Positions 63,150 through 64,000 of a DNA stretch of 64,000 bases are shown here, piece after piece. The position numbers and the translations under genes were made by a program. Each line of letters starts with the position of its first letter. Within the stretch, counting starts at the first letter, position 1. Source of the stretch: Pseudonocardia oroxyli (GTDB lineage Bacteria; Actinomycetota; Actinomycetes; Mycobacteriales; Pseudonocardiaceae); NCBI RefSeq assembly GCF_900102195.1, contig NZ_FNBE01000004.1, positions 343,170 through 407,169 on the forward strand. Reading direction: 5' to 3'. The notes beneath the pieces are model-generated. The model was not told the DNA's origin and ran no database searches. It saw only the letters and a list, made by a program, of their open reading frames with translations.

Positions 63150-63677
63150 TCACGTCCTCCCGACAGGTGCACCGGCGACCTCCGAGACGGGGTCACCGGG
63201 CTCCAGCGGAGCGCCGTCCCGAACGTCCATGGAGGGGTGTTCGGCTCGAGTGCCGGGACCACGGGGGCCGTCCGAGAGCGGTGTGCCGTCGTCGAGCAGC
63301 GACCCGTCCGCCGCGCGCCGCACCCGGTTGACCACCGCGGTGGCGGTGTTGAGGTCCGGGCCCACCGCCTCCGCCACGAGACTCACCGCGGTGCGGGGAC
63401 GGCCCTCCTGCTCGAACTCACGCACGTACAGCCGGCCGTGGACGATCACCGGGTCACCCTTGGCGAAGGTCTGCTTCACGTTCCGGCCGAGATGACGGCG
63501 CCAGACGTCCACGGAGAGATACGAGGTGGACGACTCCTTCCACGCCCCGGTCTGTCGGTCGTAGAAGCCGTGGTTGCAGGCCATGCGAAAGGACACGACC
63601 TCACGGCCTGCGCCGAGATCGCGGATCACGGGCTCGTTCGTCAGCCGGCCGACGACGGTGGTCAGGATGTCGCTCAC
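63150..63677 (-). CDS. ssb: Single-stranded DNA-binding protein (SSB paralogue)
   Basis: A 175-residue OB-fold SSB: ILTTVVGRLTNEPVIRDLGA, VVSFRMACNHGFYDRQTGAW, STSYLSVDVWRRHLGRNVKQ and FAKGDPVIVHGRLYVREFEQ. The C-terminal half is Pro/Gly/Asp-rich but lacks the usual acidic DDDIPF-type tip that recruits partner proteins, so this is probably the secondary SSB rather than the replication protein. The GTG start has GAGGAGAG upstream. It is the first gene of an ssb-ettA operon. The 190 bp upstream (63678-63868) separate it from the rRNA terminator and should hold its promoter. Confidence 0.92.
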   Translation of the reverse strand: MSDILTTVVGRLTNEPVIRDLGAGREVVSFRMACNHGFYDRQTGAWKESSTSYLSVDVWRRHLGRNVKQTFAKGDPVIVHGRLYVREFEQEGRPRTAVSLVAEAVGPDLNTATAVVNRVRRAADGSLLDDGTPLSDGPRGPGTRAEHPSMDVRDGAPLEPGDPVSEVAGAPVGRT

Positions 63678-63868
63678 AGGTCTCTCCTCGCTCGGTGCGG
63701 GTCGCAGTGCGTCCAGCATCGGGCCGCGAGAAGGGTTCGAGCGTCGTCGGCGACGATCTGGGGATGGGCGGTGCCGCGTGTGGACAACCGCCACCTCTGC
63801 GCCGCGCGAGGCCCGGATTCGTCGGCATCGTGTGGTAGCGGCGTCCTCTGCCGAATCCGGGAATGCAG

Positions 63869-63900
63869 AAAGGCCCCGCAGCGAATGCTGCGGGGCCTTT
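63869..63900 (-). terminator. Terminator of the rRNA operon
   Basis: A perfect 14-bp stem (AAAGGCCCCGCAGC 63869-63882 with GCTGCGGGGCCTTT 63887-63900) and a GAAT loop. Read on the minus strand it ends in a T run, 11 bp after the mature 5S rRNA end. The A/T flanks on both sides make it effective in both directions, shielding the ssb operon. Confidence 0.95.
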
Positions 63901-63911
63901 CCGATTGTTTG

Positions 63912-64000
63912 ATGTCGGCGGCGACCTACTCTCCCACACCCTGGCGAGTGCAGTACCATCGGCGCTGGAGGGCTTAGCTTCCGGGTTCGGGATGGGACCG
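63912..64000 (-). rRNA. rrf: 5S ribosomal RNA, 3' part (5' end outside window)
   Basis: The reverse complement reads as the 3' two thirds of actinobacterial 5S rRNA: CCCATCCCGAACCCGGAAGC, then TGGTACTGCACTCGCCAGGG and TGGGAGAGTAGGTCGCCGCC. The 3' end is at about 63912-63914. 23S and 16S rRNA should lie to the right on the same strand. Confidence 0.95.

Overview
The window looks like chromosome from a very GC-rich actinobacterium, most likely of the Pseudonocardia/Pseudonocardiaceae type. This is inferred from codon use, from mycobacterial-type gene clusters (sepIVA-coaD-rsmD-pyc-recG; smc-ftsY-amtB-PII-glnD-ffh), from many GTG/TTG starts and from stop/start overlaps of the ATGA and GTGA type. 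No database search was possible. The window starts inside a Clp N-domain gene and ends inside a 5S rRNA gene.

Layout. 1-870: a two-gene minus-strand unit (small HTH protein, then a Clp N-domain protein) with two identical palindromic operators, next to the rRNA-like terminator of the rpsP-khpA-rimM operon. 871-17287: a long minus-strand housekeeping block covering ribosome assembly (rpsP, khpA, rimM), membrane protein targeting (ffh, ftsY), nitrogen sensing (amtB, two PII genes, glnD) and chromosome organisation (smc). 17353-19447: acylphosphatase, a secreted CAP-domain protein and CorA. 19490-20286: a decayed SDR/TetR pair. 20235-34910: DNA repair (mutM, recG), RNA maturation (rnc, rsmD), ribosomal proteins (rpmF, rpmB), cell division (sepIVA), CoA synthesis (coaD) and pyruvate carboxylase. 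34920-42177: uracil-DNA glycosylase, a gamma-carbonic-anhydrase-like protein and a complete seven-gene Mrp Na+/H+ antiporter operon. 42310-50572: an MFS exporter, then a glyoxylate/glycolate locus with malate synthase G divergent from an IclR regulator followed by glcDEF. 50728-53784: accessory genes (P450, GNAT, DoxX, a quinol-monooxygenase-like protein) around a second decayed pair (cupin/MarR). 54014-63677: a 53-residue peptide gene in front of an ABC exporter, TerC, an anti-sigma-type kinase, a 1093-residue repeat protein, EttA and SSB. 63869-64000: the terminator and 3' end of an rRNA operon.

The most unusual signal is a dispersed family of exactly 42-nt palindromes that begin CGTGAG and end CTCACG, at 3154, 25729, 43537, 48818 and 56266. 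Four sit at the 3' ends of genes. One lies in frame inside glcE and adds 14 codons, and one supplies the stop codon of terC. Two regulator/enzyme gene pairs have been destroyed by small deletions, so the window combines a conserved core with local erosion.
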